DNA of 64,000 nt from Siphonodentalium dalli (taxonomy: Eukaryota; Mollusca; Scaphopoda; Gadilida; Siphonodentaliidae): the NCBI GenBank assembly GCA_032622095.1, contig CP136064.1:252342484-252406483 (forward strand), in the 5' to 3' direction. Each line of letters begins with the position of its first letter. Within the stretch, counting starts at the first letter, position 1. Shown one piece after another: positions 19,338 to 31,032 of the stretch. A program made the translations under genes and the position numbers. The notes beneath the pieces are model-generated. The model was not told where the DNA came from. It ran no database searches and saw only the letters and a list, made by a program, of their open reading frames with translations.

Positions 19338-19421
19338 GTCAGGATGGCCGAGTGGTCTAAGGCGCTGCGTTCAGGTCGCAGTCGGGTCTTCCCGGCGTGG
19401 GTTCGAATCCCACTTCTGACA
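19338..19421 (+). tRNA. tRNA-Leu(CAG), B1
   Basis: Consensus body; first gene of the inverted block. Confidence 0.96.
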
Positions 19422-19582
19422 ACAGTAATTTTGCTCGATGAAATGCGAATCGCAAGTCCGTCCGTTTTCTTTAAACAAATTTATGTGCCAATGAAATTTG
19501 TTTTTCTCAAGTTCCCAATTAAACTGCATAGTCCAAAATGAGGTGGATATCCACAAACAAAATCAGTGAAAAAAACTTATTT

Positions 19583-19653
19583 TGCATCGGCCGGGAATCG
19601 AACCCGGGTCGCCCGCGTGGCAGGCGAGCATTCTACCACTGAACCACCGATGC
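19583..19653 (-). tRNA. tRNA-Gly(GCC), B1
   Basis: Consensus body. Confidence 0.96.
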
Positions 19654-19942
19654 GGCGAGATATGAACGCAAATTTAGCTTCTTGAGCAGCTAGCACATTT
19701 GTTGTCGAGAAGTCAACGCGACTTTGAACTTTATAACGATAGACTGGACAAGTCATGCATTTCGAGTCTCCCTTGAAATGCATGTGCACGATTCATTTAA
19801 GAAGCGTTTTTTTTTAATTTGCTAGCAATAATAAATAAAACCATATTTTAATATAAACATTAAAACACACACGCACATTCTTACTGTATTTACTTTCAAA
19901 CAAAGTGATAATTCTTCCTTCCTCTCCCCTTGACGAAAATAT

Positions 19943-20014
19943 TAGCAGAGCGAGGTTTCGATCCTCGGACCTCTGGGTTATGGGCCCAGCACGCTACCAC
20001 TGCGCCACTCTGCT
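19943..20014 (-). tRNA. tRNA-iMet(CAT), B1
   Basis: Consensus body. Confidence 0.96.
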
Positions 20015-20124
20015 CCATGGTAAAAATGGTGGTTTTCTAAAATGACATTCCTCTGTTAAAAATTGAATCCATTAGAAATGTCAGCTAAATTATGGCCTGT
20101 CATATTTAACTGAAAAAGTAGATA

Positions 20125-20195
20125 TGCGCCGCCCGGGAATCGAACCCGGGTCGCAAGAATGGGAATCTTGCATGATACCACTACACCAGCGGCGC
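20125..20195 (-). tRNA. tRNA-Gly(CCC), B1
   Basis: Consensus body. Confidence 0.96.
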
Positions 20196-20319
20196 TTACG
20201 ATAAATACACCATTTTATAAGACATTATATTCGTTATTCAACAGTTTGTCAACAATCGCTTTGCAGGTCAGCAAGGCACGACGACCGAATTTTGATTCCA
20301 AGATTTAAAAATATCTGTG

Positions 20320-20392
20320 CATCCCAGGTGGGGATCGAACCCACGGCCTCTGGATTAGAAGTCCAGCGCTCTATCCGCTGAGCTACTGGGAC
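20320..20392 (-). tRNA. tRNA-Arg(TCT), B1
   Basis: Consensus body. Confidence 0.96.
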
Positions 20393-20667
20393 AGTAATGA
20401 AAACAGTACTCTTCATAACGCATTTTCGCTGATTTGAAAACAAAATATAAAATTATGTTTTATGACCAAGAAGGCCTGTTTATGAAAACTTAATAGCCAT
20501 AATATAACTATATAGAATCACGTACATTTATCATATATATATACCCACCAAAAAATCAGCAATCGGATGTGTGCGTTAAGAATGCAACGACAGCCAGAAG
20601 GGAACTAAAATATATCCACAATACCATTGTCTCACTTTGAGCAGGATACCGTTGCAGTCTTTCTGTA

Positions 20668-20751
20668 GTCAGGATGGCCGAGTGGTCTAAGGCGCTGCGT
20701 TCAGGTCGCAGTCGGGTCTTCCCGGCGTGGGTTCGAATCCCACTTCTGACA
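20668..20751 (+). tRNA. tRNA-Leu(CAG), B2
   Basis: Consensus body. Confidence 0.96.
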
Positions 20752-20912
20752 ACAGTAATTTTGCTCGATGAAATGCGAATCGCAAGTCCGTCCGTTTTCT
20801 TTAAACAAATTTATGTGCCAATGAAATTTGTTTTTCTCAAGTTCCCAATTAAACTGCATAGTCCAAAATGAGGTGGATATCCACAAACAAAATCAGTGAA
20901 AAAAACTTATTT

Positions 20913-20983
20913 TGCATCGGCCGGGAATCGAACCCGGGTCGCCCGCGTGGCAGGCGAGCATTCTACCACTGAACCACCGATGC
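20913..20983 (-). tRNA. tRNA-Gly(GCC), B2
   Basis: Consensus body; upstream spacer carries GAACATTATAACG (consensus GAACTTTATAACG). Confidence 0.96.
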
Positions 20984-21273
20984 GGCGAGATATGAACGCA
21001 AATTTAGCTTCTTGAGCAGCTAGCACATTTGTTGTCGAGAAGTCAACGCTACTTTGAACATTATAACGATAGACTGGACAAGTCATGCATTTCGAGTCTC
21101 CCTTGAAATGCATGTGCACGATTCATTTAAGAAGCGTTTTTTTTTTAATTTGCTAGCAATAATAAATAAAACCATATTTTAATATAAACATTAAAACACA
21201 CACGCACATTCTTACTGTATTTACTTTCAAACAAAGTGATAATTCTTCCTTCCTCTCCCCTTGACGAAAATAT

Positions 21274-21345
21274 TAGCAGAGCGAGGTTTCGATCCTCGGA
21301 CCTCTGGGTTATGGGCCCAGCAAGCTACCACTGCGCCACTCTGCT
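21274..21345 (-). tRNA. tRNA-iMet(CAT), B2, D-stem change
   Basis: nt23 G to T breaks the C11-G23 D-stem pair. The same allele is in B23, C1, C2 and C4. Confidence 0.87.
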
Positions 21346-21455
21346 CCATGGTAAAAATGGTGGTTTTCTAAAATGACATTCCTCTGTTAAAAATTGAATC
21401 CATTAGAAATGTCAGCTAAATTATGGCCTGTCATATTTAACTGAAAAAGTAGATA

Positions 21456-21526
21456 TGCGCCGCCCGGGAATCGAACCCGGGTCGCAAGAATGGGAATCTT
21501 GCATGATACCACTACACCAGCGGCGC
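21456..21526 (-). tRNA. tRNA-Gly(CCC), B2
   Basis: Consensus body. Confidence 0.96.
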
Positions 21527-21650
21527 TTACGATAAATACACCATTTTATAAGACATTATATTCGTTATTCAACAGTTTGTCAACAATCGCTTTGCAGGTC
21601 AGCAAGGCACGACGACCGAATTTTGATTCCAAGATTTAAAAATATCTGTG

Positions 21651-21723
21651 CATCCCAGGTGGGGATCGAACCCACGGCCTCTGGATTAGAAGTCCAGCGC
21701 TCTATCCGCTGAGCTACTGGGAC
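21651..21723 (-). tRNA. tRNA-Arg(TCT), B2
   Basis: Consensus body. Confidence 0.96.
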
Positions 21724-21998
21724 AGTAATGAAAACAGTGCTCTTCATAACGCATTTTCGCTGATTTGAAAACAAAATATAAAATTATGTTTTATGACCAA
21801 GAAGGCCTGTTTATGAAAACTTAATAGCCATAATATAACTATATAGAATCACGTACATTTATCATATATATATACCCACCAAAAAATCAGCAATCGGATG
21901 TGTGCGTTAAGAATGCAACGACAGCCAGAAGGGAACTAAAATATATCCACAATACCATTGTCTCACTTTGAGCAGGATACCGTTGCAGTCTTTCTGTA

Positions 21999-22082
21999 GT
22001 CGGGATGGCCGAGTGGTCTAAGGCGCTGCGTTCAGGTCGCAGTCGGGTCTTCCCGGCGTGGGTTCGAATCCCACTTCTGACA
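21999..22082 (+). tRNA. tRNA-Leu(CAG), B3
   Basis: nt4 A to G gives a G-T wobble in the acceptor stem. Confidence 0.93.
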
Positions 22083-22243
22083 ACAGTAATTTTGCTCGAT
22101 GAAATGCGAATCGCAAGTCCGTCCGTTTTCTTTAAACAAATTTATGTGCCAATGAAATTTGTTTTTCTCAAGTTCCCAATTAAACTGCATAGTCCAAAAT
22201 GAGGTGGATATCCACAAACAAAATCAGTGAAAAAAACTTATTT

Positions 22244-22314
22244 TGCATCGGCCGGGAATCGAACCCGGGTCGCCCGCGTGGCAGGCGAGCATTCTACCAC
22301 TGAACCACCGATGC
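22244..22314 (-). tRNA. tRNA-Gly(GCC), B3
   Basis: Consensus body. Confidence 0.96.
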
Positions 22315-22603
22315 GGCGAGATATGAACGCAAATTTAGCTTCTTGAGCAGCTAGCACATTTGTTGTCGAGAAGTCAACGCGACTTTGAACTTTATAACGA
22401 TAGACTGGACAAGTCATGCATTTCGAGTCTCCCTTGAAATGCATGTGCACGATTCATTTAAGAAGCGTTTTTTTTTAATTTGCTAGCAATAATAAATAAA
22501 ACCATATTTTAATATAAACATTAAAACACACACGCACATTCTTACTGTATTTACTTTCAAACAAAGTGATAATTCTTCCTTCCTCTCCCCTTGACGAAAA
22601 TAT

Positions 22604-22675
22604 TAGCAGAGCGAGGTTTCGATCCTCTGACCTCTGGGTTATGGGCCCAGCACGCTACCACTGCGCCACTCTGCT
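22604..22675 (-). tRNA. tRNA-iMet(CAT), B3, T-stem change
   Basis: nt48 C to A breaks the first T-stem pair (with G64). The same allele is in B4, B9, B10, B11 and B13. Confidence 0.88.
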
Positions 22676-22785
22676 CCATGGTAAAAATGGTGGTTTTCTA
22701 AAATGACATTCCTCTGTTAAAAATTGAATCCATTAGAAATGTCAGCTAAATTATGGCCTGTCATATTTAACTGAAAAAGTAGATA

Positions 22786-22856
22786 TGCGCCGCCCGGGAA
22801 TCGAACCCGGGTCGCAAGAATGGGAATCTTGCATGATACCACTACACCAGCGGCGC
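22786..22856 (-). tRNA. tRNA-Gly(CCC), B3
   Basis: Consensus body. Confidence 0.96.
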
Positions 22857-22980
22857 TTACGATAAATACACCATTTTATAAGACATTATATTCGTTATTC
22901 AACAGTTTGTCAACAATCGCTTTGCAGGTCAGCAAGGCACGACGACCGAATTTTGATTCCAAGATTTAAAAATATCTGTG

Positions 22981-23053
22981 CATCCCAGGTGGGGATCGAA
23001 CCCACGGCCTCTGGATTAGAAGTCCAGCGCTCTATCCGCTGAGCTACTGGGAC
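22981..23053 (-). tRNA. tRNA-Arg(TCT), B3
   Basis: Consensus body; 5' flank has compensating 2-bp loss and 2-bp gain. Confidence 0.96.
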
Positions 23054-23328
23054 AGTAATGAACAGTGCTCTTCATAACGCATTTTCGCTGATTTGAGAAA
23101 ACAAAATATAAAATTATGTTTTATGACCAAGAAGGCCTGTTTATGAAAACTTAATAGCCATAATATAACTATATAGAATCACGTACATTTATCATATATA
23201 TATACCCACCAAAAAATCAGCAATCGGATGTGTGCGTTAAGAATGCAACGACAGCCAGAAGGGAACTAAAATATATCCACAATACCATTGTCTCACTTTG
23301 AGCAGGATACCGTTGCAGTCTTTCTGTA

Positions 23329-23412
23329 GTCAGGATGGCCGAGTGGTCTAAGGCGCTGCGTTCAGGTCGCAGTCGGGTCTTCCCGGCGTGGGTTCGAATC
23401 CCACTTCTGACA
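23329..23412 (+). tRNA. tRNA-Leu(CAG), B4
   Basis: Consensus body. Confidence 0.96.
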
Positions 23413-23573
23413 ACAGTAATTTTGCTCGATGAAATGCGAATCGCAAGTCCGTCCGTTTTCTTTAAACAAATTTATGTGCCAATGAAATTTGTTTTTCTCA
23501 AGTTCCCAATTAAACTGCATAGTCCAAAATGAGGTGGATATCCACAAACAAAATCAGTGAAAAAAACTTATTT

Positions 23574-23645
23574 TGCATCGGCCGGGAATCGAACCCGGGT
23601 CGCCCGCGTGGCAGGCGATCATTCTACCACTGAAACCACCGATGC
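23574..23645 (-). pseudogene. tRNA-Gly(GCC), B4, insertion and stem change
   Basis: One T is inserted in the D stem (72 nt), which also disrupts the A box, and nt26 C to A (consensus numbering) breaks the first anticodon-stem pair. Likely non-functional or weak. Confidence 0.75.
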
Positions 23646-23934
23646 GGCGAGATATGAACGCAAATTTAGCTTCTTGAGCAGCTAGCACATTTGTTGTCGA
23701 GAAGTCAACGCGACTTTGAACTTTATAACGATAGACTGGACAAGTCATGCATTTCGAGTCTCCCTTGAAATGCATGTGCACGATTCATTTAAGAAGCGTT
23801 TTTTTTTAATTTGCTAGCAATAATAAATAAAACCATATTTTAATATAAACATTAAAACACACACGCACATTCTTACTGTATTTACTTTCAAACAAAGTGA
23901 TAATTCTTCCTTCCTCTCCCCTTGACGAAAATAT

Positions 23935-24006
23935 TAGCAGAGCGAGGTTTCGATCCTCTGACCTCTGGGTTATGGGCCCAGCACGCTACCACTGCGCCAC
24001 TCTGCT
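23935..24006 (-). tRNA. tRNA-iMet(CAT), B4, T-stem change
   Basis: nt48 C to A, as in B3. Confidence 0.88.
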
Positions 24007-24116
24007 CCATGGTAAAAATGGTGGTTTTCTAAAATGACATTCCTCTGTTAAAAATTGAATCCATTAGAAATGTCAGCTAAATTATGGCCTGTCATATTTA
24101 ACTGAAAAAGTAGATA

Positions 24117-24187
24117 TGCGCCGCCCGGGAATCGAACCCGGGTCGCAAGAATGGGAATCTTGCATGATACCACTACACCAGCGGCGC
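24117..24187 (-). tRNA. tRNA-Gly(CCC), B4
   Basis: Consensus body. Confidence 0.96.
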
Positions 24188-24311
24188 TTACGATAAATAC
24201 ACCATTTTATAAGACATTATATTCGTTATTCAACAGTTTGTCAACAATCGCTTTGCAGGTCAGCAAGGCACGACGACCGAATTTTGATTCCAAGATTTAA
24301 AAATATCTGTG

Positions 24312-24383
24312 CATCCCAGGTGGGGATCGAACCCACGGCCTCTGGATTAGAAGTCCAGCGCTCTATCCGCTGAGCTACTGGAC
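24312..24383 (-). pseudogene. tRNA-Arg(TCT), B4, acceptor deletion
   Basis: One C is lost from the 5' acceptor strand (GTCCAG instead of GTCCCAG), giving 72 nt and an acceptor stem that cannot pair in register. Internal promoter intact. Confidence 0.75.
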
Positions 24384-24658
24384 AGTAATGAAAACAGTGC
24401 TCTTCATAACGCATTTTCGCTGATTTGAAAACAAAATATAAAATTATGTTTTATGACCAAGAAGGCCTGTTTATGAAAACTTAATAGCCATAATATAACT
24501 ATATAGAATCACGTACATTTATCATATATATATACCCACCAAAAAATCAGCAATCGGATGTGTGCGTTAAGAATGCAACGACAGCCAGAAGGGAACTAAA
24601 ATATATCCACAATACCATTGTCTCACTTTGAGCAGGATACCGTTGCAGTCTTTCTGTA

Positions 24659-24742
24659 GTCAGGATGGCCGAGTGGTCTAAGGCGCTGCGTTCAGGTCGC
24701 AGTCGGGTCTTCCCGGCGTGGGTTCGAATCCCACTTCTGACA
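24659..24742 (+). tRNA. tRNA-Leu(CAG), B5
   Basis: Consensus body. Confidence 0.96.
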
Positions 24743-24902
24743 ACAGTAATTTTGCTCGATGAAATGCGAATCGCAAGTCCGTCCGTTTTCTTTAAACAAA
24801 TTTATGTGCCAATGAAATTTGTTTTTCTCAAGTTCCCAATTAAACTGCATAGTCCAAAATGAGGTGGATATCCACAAACAAAATCAGTGAAAAAAACTAT
24901 TT

Positions 24903-24973
24903 TGCATCGGCCGGGAATCGAACCCGGGTCGCCCGCGTGGCAGGCGAGCATTCTACCACTGAACCACCGATGC
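24903..24973 (-). tRNA. tRNA-Gly(GCC), B5
   Basis: Consensus body; terminator flank has lost one base next to the T-run, a marker shared with B15 and B19. Confidence 0.96.
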
Positions 24974-25262
24974 GGCGAGATATGAACGCAAATTTAGCTT
25001 CTTGAGCAGCTAGCACATTTGTTGTCGAGAAGTCAACGCGACTTTGAACTTTATAACGATAGACTGGACAAGTCATGCATTTCGAGTCTCCCTTGAAATG
25101 CATGTGCACGATTCATTTAAGAAGCGTTTTTTTTTAATTTGCTAGCAATAATAAATAAAACCATATTTTAATATAAACATTAAAACACACACGCACATTC
25201 TTACTGTATTTACTTTCAAACAAAGTGATAATTCTTCCTTCCTCTCCCCTTGACGAAAATAT

Positions 25263-25334
25263 TAGCAGAGCGAGGTTTCGATCCTCGGACCTCTGGGTTA
25301 TGGGCCCAGCACGCTACCACTGCGCCACTCTGCT
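25263..25334 (-). tRNA. tRNA-iMet(CAT), B5
   Basis: Consensus body. Confidence 0.96.
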
Positions 25335-25444
25335 CCATGGTAAAAATGGTGGTTTTCTAAAATGACATTCCTCTGTTAAAAATTGAATCCATTAGAAATG
25401 TCAGCTAAATTATGGCCTGTCATATTTAACTGAAAAAGTAGATA

Positions 25445-25515
25445 TGCGCCGCCCGGGAATCGAACCCGGGTCGCAAGAATGGGAATCTTGCATGATACCA
25501 CTACACCAGCGGCGC
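25445..25515 (-). tRNA. tRNA-Gly(CCC), B5
   Basis: Consensus body. Confidence 0.96.
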
Positions 25516-25639
25516 TTACGATAAATACACCATTTTATAAGACATTATATTCGTTATTCAACAGTTTGTCAACAATCGCTTTGCAGGTCAGCAAGGCACG
25601 ACGACCGAATTTTGATTCCAAGATTTAAAAATATCTATG

Positions 25640-25712
25640 CATCCCAGGTGGGGATCGAACCCACGGCCTCTGGATTAGAAGTCCAGCGCTCTATCCGCTG
25701 AGCTACTGGGAC
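25640..25712 (-). tRNA. tRNA-Arg(TCT), B5
   Basis: Consensus body; 3' flank ATCTATGC on the plus strand (consensus ATCTGTGC), shared with B15 and B19. Confidence 0.96.
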
Positions 25713-25987
25713 AGTAATGAAAACAGTGCTCTTCATAACGCATTTTCGCTGATTTGAAAACAAAATATAAAATTATGTTTTATGACCAAGAAGGCCTGTT
25801 TATGAAAACTTAATAGCCATAATATAACTATATAGAATCACGTACATTTATCATATATATATACCCACCAAAAAATCAGCAATCGGATGTGTGCGTTAAG
25901 AATGCAACGACAGCCAGAAGGGAACTAAAATATATCCACAATACCATTGTCTCACTTTGAGCAGGATACCGTTGCAGTCTTTCTGTA

Positions 25988-26071
25988 GTCAGGATGGCCG
26001 AGTGGTCTAAGGCGCTGCGTTCAGGTCGCAGTCGGGTCTTCCCGGCGTGGGTTCGAATCCCACTTCTGACA
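25988..26071 (+). tRNA. tRNA-Leu(CAG), B6
   Basis: Consensus body. Confidence 0.96.
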
Positions 26072-26232
26072 ACAGTAATTTTGCTCGATGAAATGCGAAT
26101 CGCAAGTCCGTCCGTTTTCTTTAAACAAATTTATGTGCCAATGAAATTTGTTTTTCTCAAGTTCCCAATTAAACTGCATAGTCCAAAATGAGGTGGATAT
26201 CCACAAACAAAATCAGTGAAAAAAACTTATTT

Positions 26233-26303
26233 TGCATCGGCCGGGAATCGAACCCGGGTCGCCCGCGTGGCAGGCGAGAATTCTACCACTGAATCACCGA
26301 TGC
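26233..26303 (-). tRNA. tRNA-Gly(GCC), B6, double variant
   Basis: nt10 G to A turns the D-stem G-T wobble into an A-T pair and nt25 G to T changes the base between D and anticodon stems. Structure is kept or improved, so this looks like a functional allele. Also in B16 and B20. Confidence 0.94.
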
Positions 26304-26592
26304 GGCGAGATATGAACGCAAATTTAGCTTCTTGAGCAGCTAGCACATTTGTTGTCGAGAAGTCAACGCGACTTTGAACTTTATAACGATAGACTGGACA
26401 AGTCATGCATTTCGAGTCTCCCTTGAAATGCATGTGCACGATTCATTTAAGAAGCGTTTTTTTTTAATTTGCTAGCAATAATAAATAAAACCATATTTTA
26501 ATATAAACATTAAAACACACACGCACATTCTTACTGTATTTACTTTCAAACAAAGTGATAATTCTTCCTTCCTCTCCCCTTGACGAAAATAT

Positions 26593-26664
26593 TAGCAGAG
26601 CGAGGTTTCGATCCTCGGACCTCTGGGTTATGGGCCCAGCACGCTACCACTGCGCCACTCTGCT
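26593..26664 (-). tRNA. tRNA-iMet(CAT), B6
   Basis: Consensus body. Confidence 0.96.
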
Positions 26665-26774
26665 CCATGGTAAAAATGGTGGTTTTCTAAAATGACATTC
26701 CTCTGTTAAAAATTGAATCCATTAGAAATGTCAGCTAAATTATGGCCTGTCATATTTAACTGAAAAAGTAGATA

Positions 26775-26845
26775 TGCGCCGCCCGGGAATCGAACCCGGG
26801 TCGCAAGAATGGGAATCTTGCATGATACCACTACACCAGCGGCGC
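26775..26845 (-). tRNA. tRNA-Gly(CCC), B6
   Basis: Consensus body. Confidence 0.96.
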
Positions 26846-26969
26846 TTACGATAAATACACCATTTTATAAGACATTATATTCGTTATTCAACAGTTTGTC
26901 AACAATCGCTTTGCAGGTCAGCAAGGCACGACGACCGAATTTTGATTCCAAGATTTAAAAATATCTGTG

Positions 26970-27042
26970 CATCCCAGGTGGGGATCGAACCCACGGCCTC
27001 TGGATTAGAAGTCCAGCGCTCTATCCGCTGAGCTACTGGGAC
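26970..27042 (-). tRNA. tRNA-Arg(TCT), B6
   Basis: Consensus body. Confidence 0.96.
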
Positions 27043-27317
27043 AGTAATGAAAACAGTGCTCTTCATAACGCATTTTCGCTGATTTGAAAACAAAATATAA
27101 AATTATGTTTTATGACCAAGAAGGCCTGTTTATGAAAACTTAATAGCCATAATATAACTATATAGAATCACGTACATTTATCATATATATATACCCACCA
27201 AAAAATCAGCAATCGGATGTGTGCGTTAAGAATGCAACGACAGCCAGAAGGGAACTAAAATATATCCACAATACCATTGTCTCACTTTGAGCAGGATACC
27301 GTTGCAGTCTTTCTGTA

Positions 27318-27401
27318 GTCAGGATGGCCGAGTGGTCTAAGGCGCTGCGTTCAGGTCGCAGTCGGGTCTTCCCGGCGTGGGTTCGAATCCCACTTCTGAC
27401 A
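27318..27401 (+). tRNA. tRNA-Leu(CAG), B7
   Basis: Consensus body. Confidence 0.96.
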
Positions 27402-27562
27402 ACAGTAATTTTGCTCGATGAAATGCGAATCGCAAGTCCGTCCGTTTTCTTTAAACAAATTTATGTGCCAATGAAATTTGTTTTTCTCAAGTTCCCAATT
27501 AAACTGCATAGTCCAAAATGAGGTGGATATCCACAAACAAAATCAGTGAAAAAAACTTATTT

Positions 27563-27633
27563 TGCATCGGCCGGGAATCGAACCCGGGTCGCCCGCGTGG
27601 CAGGCGAGCATTCTACCACTGAACCACCGATGC
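27563..27633 (-). tRNA. tRNA-Gly(GCC), B7
   Basis: Consensus body. Confidence 0.96.
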
Positions 27634-27922
27634 GGCGAGATATGAACGCAAATTTAGCTTCTTGAGCAGCTAGCACATTTGTTGTCGAGAAGTCAACGCG
27701 ACTTTGAACTTTATAACGATAGACTGGACAAGTCATGCATTTCGAGTCTCCCTTGAAATGCATGTGCACGATTCATTTAAGAAGCGTTTTTTTTTAATTT
27801 GCTAGCAATAATAAATAAAACCATATTTTAATATAAACATTAAAACACACACGCACATTTTTACTGTATTTACTTTCAAACAAAGTGATAATTCTTCCTT
27901 CCTCTCCCCTTGACGAAAATAT

Positions 27923-27994
27923 TAGCAGAGCGAGGTTTCGATCCTCGGACCTCTGGGTTATGGGCCCAGCACGCTACCACTGCGCCACTCTGCT
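27923..27994 (-). tRNA. tRNA-iMet(CAT), B7
   Basis: Consensus body; flanks carry CATGGCAAAAATGG and CACATTTTTACTG, both shared with B17. Confidence 0.96.
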
Positions 27995-28104
27995 CCATGG
28001 CAAAAATGGTGGTTTTCTAAAATGACATTCCTCTGTTAAAAATTGAATCCATTAGAAATGTCAGCTAAATTATGGCCTGTCATATTTAACTGAAAAAGTA
28101 GATA

Positions 28105-28175
28105 TGCGCCGCCCGGGAATCGAACCCGGGTCGCAAGAATGGGAATCTTGCATGATACCACTACACCAGCGGCGC
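28105..28175 (-). tRNA. tRNA-Gly(CCC), B7
   Basis: Consensus body. Confidence 0.96.
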
Positions 28176-28299
28176 TTACGATAAATACACCATTTTATAA
28201 GACATTATATTCGTTATTCAACAGTTTGTCAACAATCGCTTTGCAGGTCAGCAAGGCACGACGACCGAATTTTGATTCCAAGATTTAAAAATATCTGTG

Positions 28300-28372
28300 C
28301 ATCCCAGGTGGGGATCGAACCCACGGCCTCTGGATTAGAAGTCCAGCGCTCTATCCGCTGAGCTACTGGGAC
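28300..28372 (-). tRNA. tRNA-Arg(TCT), B7
   Basis: Consensus body. Confidence 0.96.
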
Positions 28373-28647
28373 AGTAATGAAAACAGTGCTCTTCATAACG
28401 CATTTTCGCTGATTTGAAAACAAAATATAAAATTATGTTTTATGACCAAGAAGGCCTGTTTATGAAAACTTAATAGCCATAATATAACTATATAGAATCA
28501 CGTACATTTATCATATATATATACCCACCAAAAAATCAGCAATCGGATGTGTGCGTTAAGAATGCAACGACAGCCAGAAGGGAACTAAAATATATCCACA
28601 ATACCATTGTCTCACTTTGAGCAGGATACCTTTGCAGTCTTTCTGTA

Positions 28648-28731
28648 GTCAGGATGGCCGAGTGGTCTAAGGCGCTGCGTTCAGGTCGCAGTCGGGTCTT
28701 CCCGGCGTGGGTTCGAATCCCACTTCTGACA
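28648..28731 (+). tRNA. tRNA-Leu(CAG), B8
   Basis: Consensus body; 5' flank GGATACCTTTGC is private to this unit. Confidence 0.96.
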
Positions 28732-28892
28732 ACAGTAATTTTGCTCGATGAAATGCGAATCGCAAGTCCGTCCGTTTTCTTTAAACAAATTTATGTGCCA
28801 ATGAAATTTGTTTTTCTCAAGTTCCCAATTAAACTGCATAGTCCAAAATGAGGTGGATATCCACAAACAAAATCAGTGAAAAAAACTTATTT

Positions 28893-28963
28893 TGCATCGG
28901 CCGGGAATCGAACCCGGGTCGCCCGCGTGGCAGGCGAGCATTCTACCACTGAACCACCGATGC
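28893..28963 (-). tRNA. tRNA-Gly(GCC), B8
   Basis: Consensus body. Confidence 0.96.
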
Positions 28964-29252
28964 GGCGAGATATGAACGCAAATTTAGCTTCTTGAGCAGC
29001 TAGCACATTTGTTGTCGAGAAGTCAACGCGACTTTGAACTTTATAACGATAGACTGGACAAGTCATGCATTTCGAGTCTCCCTTGAAATGCATGTGCACG
29101 ATTCATTTAAGAAGCGTTTTTTTTTAATTTGCTAGCAATAATAAATAAAACCATATTTTAATATAAACATTAAAACACACACGCACATTTTTACTGTATT
29201 TACTTTCAAACAAAGTGATAATTCTTCCTTCCTCTCCCCTTGACGAAAATAT

Positions 29253-29324
29253 TAGCAGAGCGAGGTTTCGATCCTCGGACCTCTGGGTTATGGGCCCAGC
29301 ACGCTACCACTGCGCCACTCTGCT
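29253..29324 (-). tRNA. tRNA-iMet(CAT), B8
   Basis: Consensus body. Confidence 0.96.
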
Positions 29325-29434
29325 CCATGGTAAAAATGGTGGTTTTCTAAAATGACATTCCTCTGTTAAAAATTGAATCCATTAGAAATGTCAGCTAAAT
29401 TATGGCCTGTCATATTTAACTGAAAAAGTAGATA

Positions 29435-29505
29435 TGCGCCGCCCGGGAATCGAACCCGGGTCGCAAGAATGGGAATCTTGCATGATACCACTACACCAGC
29501 GGCGC
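29435..29505 (-). tRNA. tRNA-Gly(CCC), B8
   Basis: Consensus body. Confidence 0.96.
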
Positions 29506-29629
29506 TTACGATAAATACACCATTTTATAAGACATTATATTCGTTATTCAACAGTTTGTCAACAATCGCTTTGCAGGTCAGCAAGGCACGACGACCGAAT
29601 TTTGATTCCAAGATTTAAAAATATCTGTG

Positions 29630-29702
29630 CATCCCAGGTGGGGATCGAACCCACGGCCTCTGGATTAGAAGTCCAGCGCTCTATCCGCTGAGCTACTGGG
29701 AC
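29630..29702 (-). tRNA. tRNA-Arg(TCT), B8
   Basis: Consensus body. Confidence 0.96.
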
Positions 29703-29977
29703 AGTAATGAAAACAGTGCTCTTCATAACGCATTTTCGCTGATTTGAAAACAAAATATAAAATTATGTTTTATGACCAAGAAGGCCTGTTTATGAAAACT
29801 TAATAGCCATAATATAACTATATAGAATCACGTACATTTATCATATATATATACCCACCAAAAAATCAGCAATCGGATGTGTGCGTTAAGAATGCAACGA
29901 CAGCCAGAAGGGAACTAAAATATATCCACAATACCATTGTCTCACTTTGAGCAGGATACCGTTGCAGTCTTTCTGTA

Positions 29978-30061
29978 GTCAGGATGGCCGAGTGGTCTAA
30001 GGCGCTGCGTTCAGGTCGCAGTCGGGTCTTCCCGGCGTGGGTTCGAATCCCACTTCTGACA
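29978..30061 (+). tRNA. tRNA-Leu(CAG), B9
   Basis: Consensus body. Confidence 0.96.
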
Positions 30062-30222
30062 ACAGTAATTTTGCTCGATGAAATGCGAATCGCAAGTCCG
30101 TCCGTTTTCTTTAAACAAATTTATGTGCCAATGAAATTTGTTTTTCTCAAGTTCCCAATTAAACTGCATAGTCCAAAATGAGGTGGATATCCACAAACAA
30201 AATCAGTGAAAAAAACTTATTT

Positions 30223-30293
30223 TGCATCGGCCGGGAATCGAACCCGGGTCGCCCGCGTGGCAGGCGAGCATTCTACCACTGAACCACCGATGC
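30223..30293 (-). tRNA. tRNA-Gly(GCC), B9
   Basis: Consensus body. Confidence 0.96.
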
Positions 30294-30582
30294 GGCGAGA
30301 TATGAACGCAAATTTAGCTTCTTGAGCAGCTAGCACATTTGTTGTCGAGAAGTCAACGCGACTTTGAACTTTATAACGATAGACTGGACAAGTCATGCAT
30401 TTCGAGTCTCCCTTGAAATGCATGTGCACGATTCATTTAAGAAGCGTTTTTTTTTAATTTGCTAGCAATAATAAATAAAACCATATTTTAATATAAACAT
30501 TAAAACACACACGCACATTCTTACTGTATTTACTTTCAAACAAAGTGATAATTCTTCCTTCCTCTCCCCTTGACGAAAATAT

Positions 30583-30654
30583 TAGCAGAGCGAGGTTTCG
30601 ATCCTCTGACCTCTGGGTTATGGGCCCAGCACGCTACCACTGCGCCACTCTGCT
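30583..30654 (-). tRNA. tRNA-iMet(CAT), B9, T-stem change
   Basis: nt48 C to A; first of three consecutive units with it. Confidence 0.88.
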
Positions 30655-30764
30655 CCATGGTAAAAATGGTGGTTTTCTAAAATGACATTCCTCTGTTAAA
30701 AATTGAATCCATTAGAAATGTCAGCTAAATTATGGCCTGTCATATTTAACTGAAAAAGTAGATA

Positions 30765-30835
30765 TGCGCCGCCCGGGAATCGAACCCGGGTCGCAAGAAT
30801 GGGAATCTTGCATGATACCACTACACCAGCGGCGC
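30765..30835 (-). tRNA. tRNA-Gly(CCC), B9
   Basis: Consensus body. Confidence 0.96.
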
Positions 30836-30959
30836 TTACGATAAATACACCATTTTATAAGACATTATATTCGTTATTCAACAGTTTGTCAACAATCGCT
30901 TTGCAGGTCAGCAAGGCACGACGACCGAATTTTGATTCCAAGATTTAAAAATATCTGTG

Positions 30960-31032
30960 CATCCCAGGTGGGGATCGAACCCACGGCCTCTGGATTAGAA
31001 GTCCAGCGCTCTATCCGCTGAGCTACTGGGAC
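30960..31032 (-). tRNA. tRNA-Arg(TCT), B9
   Basis: Consensus body. Confidence 0.96.
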
